From Methylotenera_A sp031422335 (GTDB lineage: Bacteria > Pseudomonadota > Gammaproteobacteria > Burkholderiales > Methylophilaceae), in NCBI GenBank assembly GCA_031422335.1, contig JANOQW010000011.1, positions 1 through 64,000 on the forward strand: 64,000 bases of DNA, in the 5' to 3' direction. The translations under genes and the position numbers were made by a program. Positions 16,813 through 25,838 of the stretch are shown here, piece by piece; positions within the stretch are counted from its first letter, which is position 1, and every line of letters starts with the position of its first letter. The notes under the pieces were generated by a model. That model did no database searches and was not told where the DNA came from. It worked only from the letters and a program-made list of their open reading frames with translations.

Positions 16813-17616
16813 ATGCACATGGATATCATATTATTGTTTAAAGCCTTTATTTTAGGCATTGTAGAAGGTGCCACCGAATTTTTGCCTATTAGCAGCACTG
16901 GGCATTTAATTATTGTCGGCGATTTGCTTAACTTTAATGATGATAAGGGCAAAGTTTTTGAAATTATCATTCAATTAGGCGCTATTTTAGCGGTGTGTTT
17001 TGAGTTTAGAAATCGCCTTATCAACACCGTTGCTCACATTAGAAACGATGCCTCTGCACAAGGTTTTGTGATTAATTTAATCATTGCATTCATGCCAGCA
17101 GCATTGCTGGGCTTGCTGTTTCACGATTACATCAAACAATATTTGTTTTCACCCATTAGCGTTGCCATTGCGTTAATTGTGGGTGGTTTTGCAATTTTGG
17201 TTATCGAAAAATTTACCAGCCACTCTAATACACAAACCATAGAAACCATTACTAAGAAGCAAGCTTTGCAAATAGGCTTGGCGCAATCATTAGCGCTAGT
17301 GCCTGGCGTATCGCGTGCTGGCGCCACCATTTTGGGCGGCATGGTGTTTGGCCTAACAAGGCAAACCGCGACTGAGTTCTCATTCTTTTTGGCGATTCCT
17401 ATTATGTTTGCCGCCACGGGTTACGATGTGCTAAAAAGCTGGCATATGCTGAATATGGCGGATTTTCCGATGTTTACAGTAGGCTTTGTGACTGCATTTT
17501 TGTCTGCTTTAATCGTTATTAAAGTGCTGATTAAATACGTGGCCACCCACGATTTTACTGGTTTTGCGTGGTATCGCATTATTTTTGGCAGCATTGTGCT
17601 GGCCTATTTTTGGTGA
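16813..17616 (+). CDS. uppP: Undecaprenyl-diphosphatase
   Basis: Membrane enzyme that recycles undecaprenyl diphosphate to the monophosphate carrier for peptidoglycan and other envelope polymers. The 267 residues are largely hydrophobic with several membrane helices. The two signature motifs are intact: EGATEFLPISSTGHLII near residue 19, and LVPGVSRAGATILGG near residue 162. Two ATGs 6 nt apart (16813 and 16819) could start translation; neither has a strong ribosome site, and the second (MDIILLFKAF) matches the family better. Confidence 0.95.
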   Translation: MHMDIILLFKAFILGIVEGATEFLPISSTGHLIIVGDLLNFNDDKGKVFEIIIQLGAILAVCFEFRNRLINTVAHIRNDASAQGFVINLIIAFMPAALLGLLFHDYIKQYLFSPISVAIALIVGGFAILVIEKFTSHSNTQTIETITKKQALQIGLAQSLALVPGVSRAGATILGGMVFGLTRQTATEFSFFLAIPIMFAATGYDVLKSWHMLNMADFPMFTVGFVTAFLSALIVIKVLIKYVATHDFTGFAWYRIIFGSIVLAYFW

Positions 17617-17701
17617 ACTATCTATAAATCTGTAAATCCCATGTTTAATAGCTTAAAATGATTAGAAGAATAATCATGCACTAGCAAAAGCGAGAACACA
17701 C

Positions 17702-20700
17702 ATGCCCAAACTCATCAAATATGCACTTTATGGCATCAGCGGCATTGTTTTATTGATGCTATTAGTCGCAGCCTACTTTGCCATGACCTTTAACCCCAAC
17801 GACTACAAAGATGACATCATCAAGCTGGTCAAAGATAAAAAAGAGCGTACGCTGAATATCGAAGGTGACATTCAACTAAGTTACTGGCCAAAAATTGGTG
17901 CCGATCTCGGCAAGCTTTCCCTCTCTGAACACAAATCTGACGCCGTTTTTGCCTCAGTAAACAATGTAAAAGTAGCGCTGGCGGTGTTGCCGCTGCTGAA
18001 AAAACAACTAGTTATTGATACTATTTATGTCGATGGCGCCAAAGCGAATGTGGTTAAACGCAAAGATGGAAGCTTTAACTTTGACGATTTAATCAGTAAA
18101 GATGAGGAAGAATCAGAGCAATTTAAGTTTGATGTCGATGGCGTAAACGTCACAAATTCTGAGGTGAAATACAGTGACGAAAGCACAGGCGCCAAATATA
18201 ACGTAAGCAAATTTAACATGAAATCCGGCCACATTGCCTTAGCCGAGCCAGTGGATTTAGAAACTGATTTTACGCTAACCGCTAATCAGCCTGAAACCGC
18301 CGCCAATATTCAGCTTAAAGGTAATTTTTTGGTCAACCCCGAAACCAAGCATTTTAAGGTAAAAGGTTTAGATAGCCACATTGTGGGCGATATGCTAAAC
18401 GGCACCGACATGGATATTAAAGCCAGTGGCGATGTGGATGCCAAGCCAGAATTGATGGAATTTTTAGTAGATGATTTAAAATTTGTTGCCAGCGGCATGT
18501 TTGATGGCGCCAAGCAAAGCATAGATTTAAACGCACCAGCACTGACCATTTTAAAAGACGAAGTTTCGAGCAAAAAAGTGACTGTGAGCCTAAGCCAAGA
18601 CAAAGCGGGTGAAATTTTTAAAGTCAATATGGTGCTAGCCGACATGAAGGGTTCGCCCAAAGCCTTGCAAAGCAGCGGTATCACCGGTGATTTATCTGCT
18701 GTGCAAGGTAAACGTACAGTCACCGGAAAGTTCTCTTCCCCATTTAGCGGCAATATTGAAAACCTAATATTCGACCTGCCAAAACTGGCAGGCAATTTAG
18801 ACATAAAAGACCCCAGCTTGCCAAATGGTGGCATGAAAGGCAGCTTTAATTTGGGCGCGCATACCGAGATTAAAAATGAGCTGGCCAATAGCCAGTTTAA
18901 CTTGAATATTGATGGCGTCAGCAAAATTACGGGGGATATTAATGTAGCGGGTTTTAAACAATCTAATATTAAATTTAACTTAAATGCCGACAAACTGGAT
19001 TTGAATAAACTGTTGGCAAATTCTAGCGCGCCTGCTAAAGCCACTACTAATAAGTCTGACCAAGAAAAATCAAATGGGCTGTCTGCCCTTAAAAACATGA
19101 AAATTGATGGCAAGTTGGCTGTGGGCAGTATTTTGTATGAAAAATATCGTGTGTCTGGCCTAAACGTCGCCATAAAAGCCGATGGTGAAAAGCTGGCCTT
19201 GAGTGGCTTAAATGTAAAAGTGGATGACAGCCAAATTAAAGGCAATTTGGGCATTAGCAATTTTGCTAAACCGCTTTACACGTTTGATATTGATGTTGAC
19301 CAAGTGGATGTAGATAAATACGCAGCTGCTGCGCCCGCCAAATCTGCGGCAGCCCAAAAAGAAACATCTGCCAAACCGCTCGATTTAAGCGCGCTTAAAG
19401 CCTTAAATGCAGACGGTAGCATTCGCGTGGGTAGCTTGAAATATGGCAAAACCAAGGCCAGTAATGTGAATATTCAGCTAAAAGCCGATGGCGAAAAACT
19501 CAATTTAAACCCGCTAAGTGCCAAAGTGGACGACAGCCAAATTAAAGGTAGCTTTGGTATTACCCAATTTAGTAAACCTAAGTTTTTATTCGACATTGAT
19601 ATCGATACCTTGGACGCCAATAAATATGCAGATTCTGGCGATGCTAATAAGGCCTCGAATGACAACTCAAGTGGATTAAGCGGCTTAAAAACTTTATTGG
19701 TCGATGGTAATTTGCGTATTGGCAGCCTTAAATACGACAAATACCAAATTAGCGGTTTAAAAGCTGGGCTAAAAGCCGATGGCCAAAAACTAAGCTTAAA
19801 TCCTTTAATCGCAAAGGTAGATGACAGCCAAATTAACGCCAATTTAGCTATTAGCCAATTTAACAACCCTACTTATAATTTTGACATTAAAATCGACCGC
19901 CTAGATGCCGACCGCTACATTGCCAAAGGCGACCCAAAAGCCAAAAGCAGTGGCGACACGCCGATAGATTTGACCGCGCTAAAAAAGTTGAACGCCACTG
20001 GCGAGGCCAAAATTGGCTGGCTTAAACTCGCCAATGTTAAAACCGAGAACGTCAACCTTGGCCTAAAAGTGGGCGATGGTATAGCCACGCTGTCACCATT
20101 TGCCGCCAACTTATATGGTGGCAGCATGAGCGGTACGCTAAAAGTGGACGCGCGCGCCACGCCCAGTATTGCATTTAAACAAAATATGAAGGGTGTCTCG
20201 GTTGGGCCACTCATGGTAGATGCCATTAAAAATGACATGCTAAGTGGTACAGGCACAGTGAACATTGACGTGATTACCGCTGGCAACACAGTGAGCGCGC
20301 TTAAAAAAGGTTTGGCTGGTAATGCCGCACTTAATTTGACCGATGGCGCCATTAAGGGCGTGGATATTGCGGGTAGCATTCGCGACCTTAAAAGCAAAGT
20401 GAACATTCTTGGCAAAAAAGACGCAAGTGGCGACAAAAGCAAAAAAACGGATTTTAGTGAGCTGACCGCCACTTTTGACATTAAAAATGGCGTGGCGCAT
20501 AACGAAGACTTGGCCATGAAAGCGCCTGTGTTGCGCCTAGCCAAAGGCGATAGCCGTGGCGATATTGATATTGGCAACGAAACCATTAATTACCTAGCCA
20601 AACCGACGGTGGTGAAATCGCTTAAAGGCCAAGGCGGTGCAGATTTAGACGAATTAAGCGGCATTGCGATACCAGTAAAAATTACCGGTACTTTTGCTAA

Positions 20701-20974
20701 CCCTAAATACGGCATGGATTTTGCTGCCATCGGCGGTGCGCTGGCGCAATCTAAACTATTGGACAAAGTAGGCGGCGAAAAAGGTGCGGCGGCTAAAGAA
20801 CTATTGAGTGGCGATAACAAAGTAGATGCGCTTAAAGATTTGCTAGGCAAAAAGAAAAAAGGTGCTGATGCCGCGCCAGCTGCGCCATTAGAAGGTGAAG
20901 CCGCACCTGCAGAAAAACCTAAATCAGTAGAAGAAAAAGCTGAGAAGAAACTGAAAGACCTGCTTAAGTTTTAA
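17702..20974 (+). CDS. AsmA-family protein with internal tandem repeats
   Basis: A 1090-residue envelope protein of the AsmA/TamB-related group, whose members bridge the periplasm and are linked to phospholipid transport and outer-membrane assembly. One N-terminal membrane helix (residues about 4-28) is followed by FNPNDYKDDI, typical of AsmA starts. Residues 460-850 hold four consecutive ~98-residue repeats, three of them sharing KVDDSQI and FDI-ID-DAxxY motifs; E. coli AsmA is only about 617 residues. The C-terminus is Ala/Pro/Glu/Lys-rich. Two nucleotides separate its stop from mutY, so they form an operon. Confidence 0.88.
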   Translation: MPKLIKYALYGISGIVLLMLLVAAYFAMTFNPNDYKDDIIKLVKDKKERTLNIEGDIQLSYWPKIGADLGKLSLSEHKSDAVFASVNNVKVALAVLPLLKKQLVIDTIYVDGAKANVVKRKDGSFNFDDLISKDEEESEQFKFDVDGVNVTNSEVKYSDESTGAKYNVSKFNMKSGHIALAEPVDLETDFTLTANQPETAANIQLKGNFLVNPETKHFKVKGLDSHIVGDMLNGTDMDIKASGDVDAKPELMEFLVDDLKFVASGMFDGAKQSIDLNAPALTILKDEVSSKKVTVSLSQDKAGEIFKVNMVLADMKGSPKALQSSGITGDLSAVQGKRTVTGKFSSPFSGNIENLIFDLPKLAGNLDIKDPSLPNGGMKGSFNLGAHTEIKNELANSQFNLNIDGVSKITGDINVAGFKQSNIKFNLNADKLDLNKLLANSSAPAKATTNKSDQEKSNGLSALKNMKIDGKLAVGSILYEKYRVSGLNVAIKADGEKLALSGLNVKVDDSQIKGNLGISNFAKPLYTFDIDVDQVDVDKYAAAAPAKSAAAQKETSAKPLDLSALKALNADGSIRVGSLKYGKTKASNVNIQLKADGEKLNLNPLSAKVDDSQIKGSFGITQFSKPKFLFDIDIDTLDANKYADSGDANKASNDNSSGLSGLKTLLVDGNLRIGSLKYDKYQISGLKAGLKADGQKLSLNPLIAKVDDSQINANLAISQFNNPTYNFDIKIDRLDADRYIAKGDPKAKSSGDTPIDLTALKKLNATGEAKIGWLKLANVKTENVNLGLKVGDGIATLSPFAANLYGGSMSGTLKVDARATPSIAFKQNMKGVSVGPLMVDAIKNDMLSGTGTVNIDVITAGNTVSALKKGLAGNAALNLTDGAIKGVDIAGSIRDLKSKVNILGKKDASGDKSKKTDFSELTATFDIKNGVAHNEDLAMKAPVLRLAKGDSRGDIDIGNETINYLAKPTVVKSLKGQGGADLDELSGIAIPVKITGTFANPKYGMDFAAIGGALAQSKLLDKVGGEKGAAAKELLSGDNKVDALKDLLGKKKKGADAAPAAPLEGEAAPAEKPKSVEEKAEKKLKDLLKF
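19079..20251 (+). repeat. Four tandem ~98-codon repeats within the AsmA-family gene
   Basis: Units begin at codons 460, 562, 659 and 757 with LSALK/LSGLK/LTALK. Each then runs through a DG..RIGSLKY-like strand, LKADG-KL, KVDDSQI and FDI-ID-DAxxY. Units 1-3 are close copies; unit 4 keeps the opening but diverges after its middle. Unit lengths of 102, 97 and 98 residues fit a repeating beta-groove segment. Confidence 0.8.
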
Positions 20975-20976
20975 AT

Positions 20977-22002
20977 ATGCCTAATTTTGCCAATGCCATT
21001 ATCGCTTGGCAAAAACAGCATGGCCGCCACCATTTGCCTTGGCAAAACACTAGCGACCCTTATGCTATTTGGGTATCAGAGATCATGCTGCAGCAAACGC
21101 AAGTGGCAGCGGTGATTGGATATTATGCCAAATTCATGCGTTGCTTCCCCAATATCCATGCGCTTGCTGGCGCCACGCAAGATGAAGTATTGCAACATTG
21201 GAGTGGCTTAGGTTATTACAGCCGCGCGCGTAATTTGCACGCTGCTGCACAAAAAATTATGGATGATTTTGCTGGTGTTTTTCCCACTGATTTTGACGAT
21301 ATTTTAAGCCTGCCTGGTATTGGCCGTTCTACTGCCGCCGCTATATCTACTTTTGCCCTTAATCAACCACAACCCATATTAGACGGTAATGTAAAACGTG
21401 TTTTTGCGCGGTATTTTAATATTTCGGGCTGGCCCAGCCTACCAAAAGTAGAGGCCGCAATGTGGCAAATTGCAGCGCGTGAAAACCCGAATGGCTTAAA
21501 TCCAACAGCAAGCGCGATTGCTTACACCCAAGGCTTAATGGATTTAGGCGCCACATTGTGTACGCGTACAAAACCAAACTGCCCTGCCTGCCCCGTCAAT
21601 ACTTGCTGTGTAGCACTAGCAAATAATACTGTAAAAAACTTACCGACGCCCAAACCACGAAAAACGATTCCTGAGCGCAGTGTTTATTTGTTAGTCTATA
21701 AAAATGCTAACGACATCATGCTGGAGAAGCGCGCCAATACTGGCGTTTGGGGCGGCTTATGGAGCTTTCCTGAGACTGTCACGCTAGCAAATAGCGGCCA
21801 AGAAAAAACACAGTTGCTAGCTAAATTTACCCACACCTTTACCCATTTTAAGTTGCACATTCAGCCTGTACTCATTCAAACTGGCAAACAAGAAAATGCA
21901 CCAAACAGTTTATGGTTAGACATTGACGAGGCAATTGAAGCAGCGATTCCCACGCCAGTGCGTAAAATTTTGCTCGCATTAAAAAGCAAAAAAGCAGCTT
22001 AA
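20977..22002 (+). CDS. mutY: A/G-specific adenine DNA glycosylase
   Basis: Base-excision enzyme removing adenine mispaired with 8-oxoguanine. The 341 residues contain catalytic Glu35 in SEIMLQQTQV, the helix-hairpin-helix LPGIGRSTAAAI, catalytic Asp136 in LDGNVKRVFAR, and the iron-sulfur ligands in CTRTKPNCPACPVNTCC (C-x6-C-x2-C-x5-C). The C-terminal Nudix-like domain (GVWGGLWSFPE) recognises the oxidised guanine. It is coupled to the AsmA gene upstream; its last codons form half of a terminator hairpin. Confidence 0.97.
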   Translation: MPNFANAIIAWQKQHGRHHLPWQNTSDPYAIWVSEIMLQQTQVAAVIGYYAKFMRCFPNIHALAGATQDEVLQHWSGLGYYSRARNLHAAAQKIMDDFAGVFPTDFDDILSLPGIGRSTAAAISTFALNQPQPILDGNVKRVFARYFNISGWPSLPKVEAAMWQIAARENPNGLNPTASAIAYTQGLMDLGATLCTRTKPNCPACPVNTCCVALANNTVKNLPTPKPRKTIPERSVYLLVYKNANDIMLEKRANTGVWGGLWSFPETVTLANSGQEKTQLLAKFTHTFTHFKLHIQPVLIQTGKQENAPNSLWLDIDEAIEAAIPTPVRKILLALKSKKAA

Positions 22003-22013
22003 GCTGCTTTTTT
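21988..22013. terminator. Bidirectional terminator overlapping the mutY stop
   Basis: A perfect 26-bp palindrome with arms AAAAAAGCAGCTT / AAGCTGCTTTTTT. It includes the mutY stop codon and ends in T-runs on both strands, so it can also serve the converging gene that ends at 22037. Confidence 0.85.
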
Positions 22014-22036
22014 GTGCGGCAATTTACCAAAATAAC

Positions 22037-22267
22037 CTAGTGCAAGCGCGATTGCAAAATCTTATCGGCCAGCATTTGAAAGCGTGGCGAAACAAACTTA
22101 CGTGCTTGCTCGCCCGCATCGGCAATATTGAGCAACTCCTCAATCGCCGACCTAAAACCCAGCTCAAATAACCAGTAATCTTGCTGATCGATGGCAGATT
22201 TCTTATCGGTATTCACATCTGCACACAGCCGCTCAAAAGCCTCCATACACACATTGCGTTCTGCCAT
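22037..22267 (-). CDS. Hypothetical protein, 76 residues
   Basis: A short soluble protein beginning MAERNVCMEAFERLCADVN and ending ...LADKILQSRLH. It is mostly helical in character, with no signal peptide or membrane segment. The start is set by GGGAGG 4 nt before the ATG at 22267; an upstream in-frame ATG at 22294 lies before that ribosome site. I do not recognise the family. It converges on mutY and lies 119 bp downstream of the Fae-like gene on the same strand. Confidence 0.75.
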   Translation of the reverse strand: MAERNVCMEAFERLCADVNTDKKSAIDQQDYWLFELGFRSAIEELLNIADAGEQARKFVSPRFQMLADKILQSRLH

Positions 22268-22386
22268 ATTGCCTCCCAAAGCTACAAAATTCAATTAATT
22301 ACTAATATATTAAAACACCTACTAGCTTTGTCAATCACTCAATCAGCTAGTTCTTAAGCAGTTATATTTTTACTTACTTTTGATGT

Positions 22387-22938
22387 TTATTTCTGATCCC
22401 AACTATCTTCCCACATGCAGTGTTTAATTTTGTGACGATTAGCAATCAGTTCTTCAATGCTAGGCTCGTCATTTAATGCGCGTTTTAACGCCAATTTAAT
22501 CGCATCATAGTTATTTTTATACATATCTGCTTTGTCTAAGGTGCCGGCTTTTTCTAGGTCAATACAGCCTGGGTCTATCCATAGCAAGGCAATAATACAC
22601 AAATCATTCACTTGGTCTTTTGGAATAATACCTTCGATTACCGCATCTAAAATGCCATCGGCTACGCCTGCTTGCACCACGCCACCAAACAAACCGACAT
22701 CAGTGCTGCCTTTTAGCGTCACTTTTGGCACCATCATGCAGGCAGGGCGCACCAATTGGTTGATGTCGCGCACTGCAAACATGGCAGTGTGGCCTTTGCT
22801 TTGTGCCATTAAATTGGCAAATGCCTGGCCGACTGGGCCATCTACAGCACCGATTAAAATTTCTGGCATGGCTGCAGTCACGTCTTTGCCTTCCGTGTAT
22901 AGCGTGGCTTCGCCGGCTTTAAAAATGATTTTTGACAT
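22387..22938 (-). CDS. Formaldehyde-activating enzyme (Fae) paralogue lacking the active-site histidine
   Basis: Fae condenses formaldehyde with tetrahydromethanopterin in methylotrophs. This 183-residue protein matches the fold over its length: KVTL near residue 72, VQAGVADGILDAVIEGIIP, and the NNYDAIKLALKRALNDEP tail. Aligned by eye with remembered Fae sequences, the position of the catalytic histidine (before the (I)DLIIG strand) is Met24 here (AAMPEILIGAVDGP). It is therefore a divergent paralogue, perhaps non-catalytic or with another ligand. Ribosome site AGAGAGC. Canonical Fae is not in the window. Family call is firm, loss of activity is inference. Confidence 0.85.
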   Translation of the reverse strand: MSKIIFKAGEATLYTEGKDVTAAMPEILIGAVDGPVGQAFANLMAQSKGHTAMFAVRDINQLVRPACMMVPKVTLKGSTDVGLFGGVVQAGVADGILDAVIEGIIPKDQVNDLCIIALLWIDPGCIDLEKAGTLDKADMYKNNYDAIKLALKRALNDEPSIEELIANRHKIKHCMWEDSWDQK

Positions 22939-23052
22939 AATGCTCTCTTTGTGTGGGTTAAAAATAATGCGTTAAAAAATAATGATTTAAAGTAATGTAT
23001 TATTTTACCAAAAACGCTGTTGCAGTTTCAATTTTCTGTATTAAAAACCAAG

Positions 23053-23493
23053 TTATATTTGCAACAGCATATCTACATGCGGAATATCTACATCGCAATA
23101 TACGCCACTTACTTGCATAAACCCGGCTTTTTCATAAAACGCAATGGCATGCGTTTGTGCCGATAATGTGATTTGCTTTGCGCCATGTGTTTTGCATATG
23201 GCCACCGCAGCCAATAGCAGAGCGGCTCCCAGGCCATGCCCTCGATACTGTTTTAGCACTGCCATGCGGCCAATTTTGTGATAATCGATAATACGCAAGC
23301 AAGCTATGGGCTGAGTTTCTAAATTTAAGTCATCTAGCGTTGCCAGCAAATGTACCGCCGTTGCGTCAATGTCATCCCACTCAAATTCTGGCGTCACTGC
23401 TTGTTCCACTATAAATACAGGCGTACGCACTGCGCGCAACTGCGTCTGATGGCTTGCCCACGTCACCACTTGAATATTAAACTTATCACTCAA
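23053..23493 (-). CDS. GNAT-family N-acetyltransferase
   Basis: A 146-residue acetyl-CoA-dependent acetyltransferase. The acetyl-CoA loop reads QYRGHGLGAALLLAA, preceded by the KIGRMAVLK strand and followed by the C-terminal HAIAFYEKAGFMQVSG, typical of ElaA-like members. The substrate is unknown. The frame has no ATG near its start: an in-frame TAA lies 15 nt upstream and the domain begins at once, so the TTG at 23493 is the probable start codon. It is a single gene divergent from the DoxX-like gene. Confidence 0.88.
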   Translation of the reverse strand: MSDKFNIQVVTWASHQTQLRAVRTPVFIVEQAVTPEFEWDDIDATAVHLLATLDDLNLETQPIACLRIIDYHKIGRMAVLKQYRGHGLGAALLLAAVAICKTHGAKQITLSAQTHAIAFYEKAGFMQVSGVYCDVDIPHVDMLLQI

Positions 23494-23606
23494 TTTGAAC
23501 TGCTCTTATCCATGATTTGTACTTGCAGAGGCTTAAGCTAACAGGCATTATGCTGGTTTATTGTGCTTGTTTTTTATTCACGGGTTAAATTTTTAAAGGT
23601 TTACAC

Positions 23607-23993
23607 ATGCAAAAGTATCATACAGCAGCAGCAGCGCGCATTATGTTGGCACTGGTTTTTTTAGGTTTAGTGGTTTTAAAACTGGCCGAGATTACTAACA
23701 ATCCAAATGGTTATTTGCAATATCAAATGACTTTAGGTCAATTTGGCTTACCTAGTATTTTTGCGCCTTTATTAATTTTAGTGCAATTAGTCGGTAGTCT
23801 TGCCTTACTGGTGGGCTATAAAACCAAACTAGTTGCCAGAGTTTTAATGGGCTTAGCGCTTTTTACCGCCGTTGTGCTTGGCCGCGTCATTCCAGATATG
23901 TTCTTTTTATATTTAGGCATTGCGGGCGGTATGTGGCTGTTAAGCTTGTATCCACAAACTGCTTACAGCCTTGATGGCCTGAATAATAAATAA
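23607..23993 (+). CDS. DoxX-family membrane protein
   Basis: A 128-residue integral membrane protein with four predicted helices (about residues 10-27, 48-68, 75-92, 96-115). The DoxX/MauE-like pattern includes RIMLALVFLGLVVLKLAEI and a long PLLILVQLVGSLALLVGYKTKL segment. DoxX members have varied or unknown roles, including quinone-linked electron transfer, so none is assigned. AAAGG 7 nt upstream of the ATG is the ribosome site. A 37-bp palindrome with a T-run follows and probably ends its transcript. Confidence 0.85.
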   Translation: MQKYHTAAAARIMLALVFLGLVVLKLAEITNNPNGYLQYQMTLGQFGLPSIFAPLLILVQLVGSLALLVGYKTKLVARVLMGLALFTAVVLGRVIPDMFFLYLGIAGGMWLLSLYPQTAYSLDGLNNK

Positions 23994-24035
23994 GTTTACT
24001 TGAAGAAAAGCTGACCTTTAATTCTTAAAAAGAAA

Positions 24036-24072
24036 TGCCCTGCAGACCGCATGGATATTGGTCTGTAGGGCA
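24036..24072. repeat. 37-bp palindromic intergenic repeat, copy A
   Basis: Arms TGCCCTGCAGACC / GGTCTGTAGGGCA flank an 11-nt core GCATGGATATT, which is the inverse orientation of the core in copies B, C and D. It lies between the converging DoxX and metallohydrolase genes and is followed by six Ts, so it can also act as a terminator. Confidence 0.85.
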
Positions 24073-24122
24073 TTTTTTCGATGTTAAGTTGGTCTTAAAA
24101 AATACATTTTTAGACTAACTTG

Positions 24123-25076
24123 TTATTCCCACTCTAAAGCGGGGAATATATTATTCACATTACGCCGATTGGCAATTTCAAACAACAACCATTTGCTTTT
24201 TTCGCTGGCCGCTGCCGTATTCATCGCGCTTTCCATGCTGTCACCTTTTTTAATGCTGGCGCGAATATCTGCCAATAACACCTTAAAATAATTTTGCGCG
24301 TTATCGATGGCTCTCACGCCATCTACATTATTTTTTTGCACAGGGCCATGGCCTGGCACCAATATGTTAAATGGCAGCGTTTTTAGCGTTTCTAGCTCGG
24401 CTATCAAGCCTTTAATATCCCCCTCAATCACTGGCGTACGCTCAATAAAAACAAAATCACCCGTAAATAGCGTCTGCGTTTTGCTGTCTTGCACGGTGAT
24501 ATCAGTATTAGTGTGCGCATTGGGGTGCGCCGTTACTTTTAACTCTCTACCGCCCAAGTCCAGTGTTTCTACAGATTTCACCGTCACTGTTGGCGCCACA
24601 ATATCGGTACCTTTGGCTTCTGTACCCAAAAAGCGTTTGTTCAGTTTATCGTAACCATCTTTACGCGTAAACATGGCTTGCTCTAGCTTGTCATGACCAA
24701 TAAATTTAGCCTTGTCCTCAGTAAACGCAGCGTTGCCAAAGATATGGTCTGGGTGCACATGTGTATTAATCACATATAGAATCGGTTTATCGGTGATTTT
24801 TTTAATCTCGGCACGTAATTGTTGGCCTACTTTTAGGCTGCCGCCAGTGTCTATCACCGCCACGCCTTTTTCACCCACCACAAAGCTAATGTTGCAAATA
24901 TCACCTTGGTAACCTTCATCAATATCTAAATGTTCGCCTTGGTGCACATAAATGCCGTTACCTAAATCTTGTAGTGCAAAGCCAGTTTTAGCTGCCGCTT
25001 GTGCGGCAGGCTGATTGGCAGCACAAGAAGCCAATATCAACATGCTAAACGTAAAAATATTCAGTAAAATTCTCAT
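24123..25076 (-). CDS. Quinoprotein relay system zinc metallohydrolase (metallo-beta-lactamase fold)
   Basis: A 317-residue exported lipoprotein: signal with lipobox LILASC (Cys18). Zinc ligands of the metallo-beta-lactamase fold are intact: THVHPDHIFGNAAF, then the His in AHPNAHTNTD, the Asp in FTGDFVF, and the late His in VPGHGPVQ. The overall pattern (GIYVHQGEHLDIDEGYQGDICN) recalls the 'quinoprotein relay system' or SoxH-like group, found with PQQ-dependent alcohol oxidation. The divergent cytochrome b561 neighbour supports a periplasmic redox role. The exact reaction is not known. Confidence 0.85.
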   Translation of the reverse strand: MRILLNIFTFSMLILASCAANQPAAQAAAKTGFALQDLGNGIYVHQGEHLDIDEGYQGDICNISFVVGEKGVAVIDTGGSLKVGQQLRAEIKKITDKPILYVINTHVHPDHIFGNAAFTEDKAKFIGHDKLEQAMFTRKDGYDKLNKRFLGTEAKGTDIVAPTVTVKSVETLDLGGRELKVTAHPNAHTNTDITVQDSKTQTLFTGDFVFIERTPVIEGDIKGLIAELETLKTLPFNILVPGHGPVQKNNVDGVRAIDNAQNYFKVLLADIRASIKKGDSMESAMNTAAASEKSKWLLFEIANRRNVNNIFPALEWE

Positions 25077-25186
25077 TCTGTTTCCTTGTCTATACCGGCC
25101 AGTGAAGTTACTATTACAATAATGCTAAATCGCTATTATGCGCTGTGATGCTTGTCACACAAGCACTTATTTATTAAAGGATTATT

Positions 25187-25780
25187 ATGGATTACGCCAC
25201 TACGCGCTATACAAAAACCGCCAAAATTTTGCATTGGTTGATTGCCATCGCCATTTTTGGCATGTTCGCATTGGGCTGGTATATGCACGATTTGCCTAAA
25301 GAAGCGCCCAAACAAATAGCTTATGATTTATTCGATTGGGGTATTTACACTTGGCAATTGGCCGAAGAGGTCAGCCCGCGTACGTTTTATTTCAATCTAC
25401 ATAAATCGATTGGCGTGACTATTTTTGCGCTGATTTTATTCAGAATTTTTTGGCGCATCACCCACAAAGCGCCCGCCATGTTAGCTTCTTATAAAGCATG
25501 GGAGAGCAAATTGGCCAGCCGTGTGCACCGTTTATTGTATGTGCTAATGATTGCGTTGCCACTTAGCGGCGTTATTATGGCGGTGGCCAGCAAATACGGC
25601 ATTAAATGGTTTGGGCTAGAGTTTATTGGCGGCCTAGATAACACACCATTGCGCGAGGCCTTTAAAGAAGTGCACGAAATTGTCGGCTTGCTAATTTTGC
25701 TGGTGCTGGTGTTACATATTTTGGGCGCGCTAAAGCACAAGTTTATAGACAAAGATGAAACTTTAGACAGGATGTTGTAA
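25187..25780 (+). CDS. Cytochrome b561-family protein
   Basis: A 197-residue inner-membrane di-heme b-type cytochrome, which passes electrons between quinone and periplasmic partners. Four helices are visible. Candidate heme ligands are His16 (KILHWLIA), the His in NLHKSIGV, the His in VHRLLYVLMIALPLSG and one in EVHEIVGLL or VLHILGALKHKF. AAAGGATTATT-ATG gives a good ribosome site. It shares an intergenic region with the divergent metallohydrolase gene, suggesting common control. Confidence 0.92.
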   Translation: MDYATTRYTKTAKILHWLIAIAIFGMFALGWYMHDLPKEAPKQIAYDLFDWGIYTWQLAEEVSPRTFYFNLHKSIGVTIFALILFRIFWRITHKAPAMLASYKAWESKLASRVHRLLYVLMIALPLSGVIMAVASKYGIKWFGLEFIGGLDNTPLREAFKEVHEIVGLLILLVLVLHILGALKHKFIDKDETLDRML

Positions 25781-25795
25781 TTGGATTTAGAATGC

Positions 25796-25822
25796 AAAAA
25801 GCCCGCTGTCGCGGGCTTTTTT
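25796..25822 (+). terminator. Intrinsic terminator after cytochrome b561
   Basis: Stem GCCCGC / GCGGGC extended by A/T pairs (AAAAA with TTTTT), loop TGTC, followed by a T-run. It lies 15 nt past the stop codon. Confidence 0.9.
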
Positions 25823-25838
25823 ATTATCTAAATTTGCA

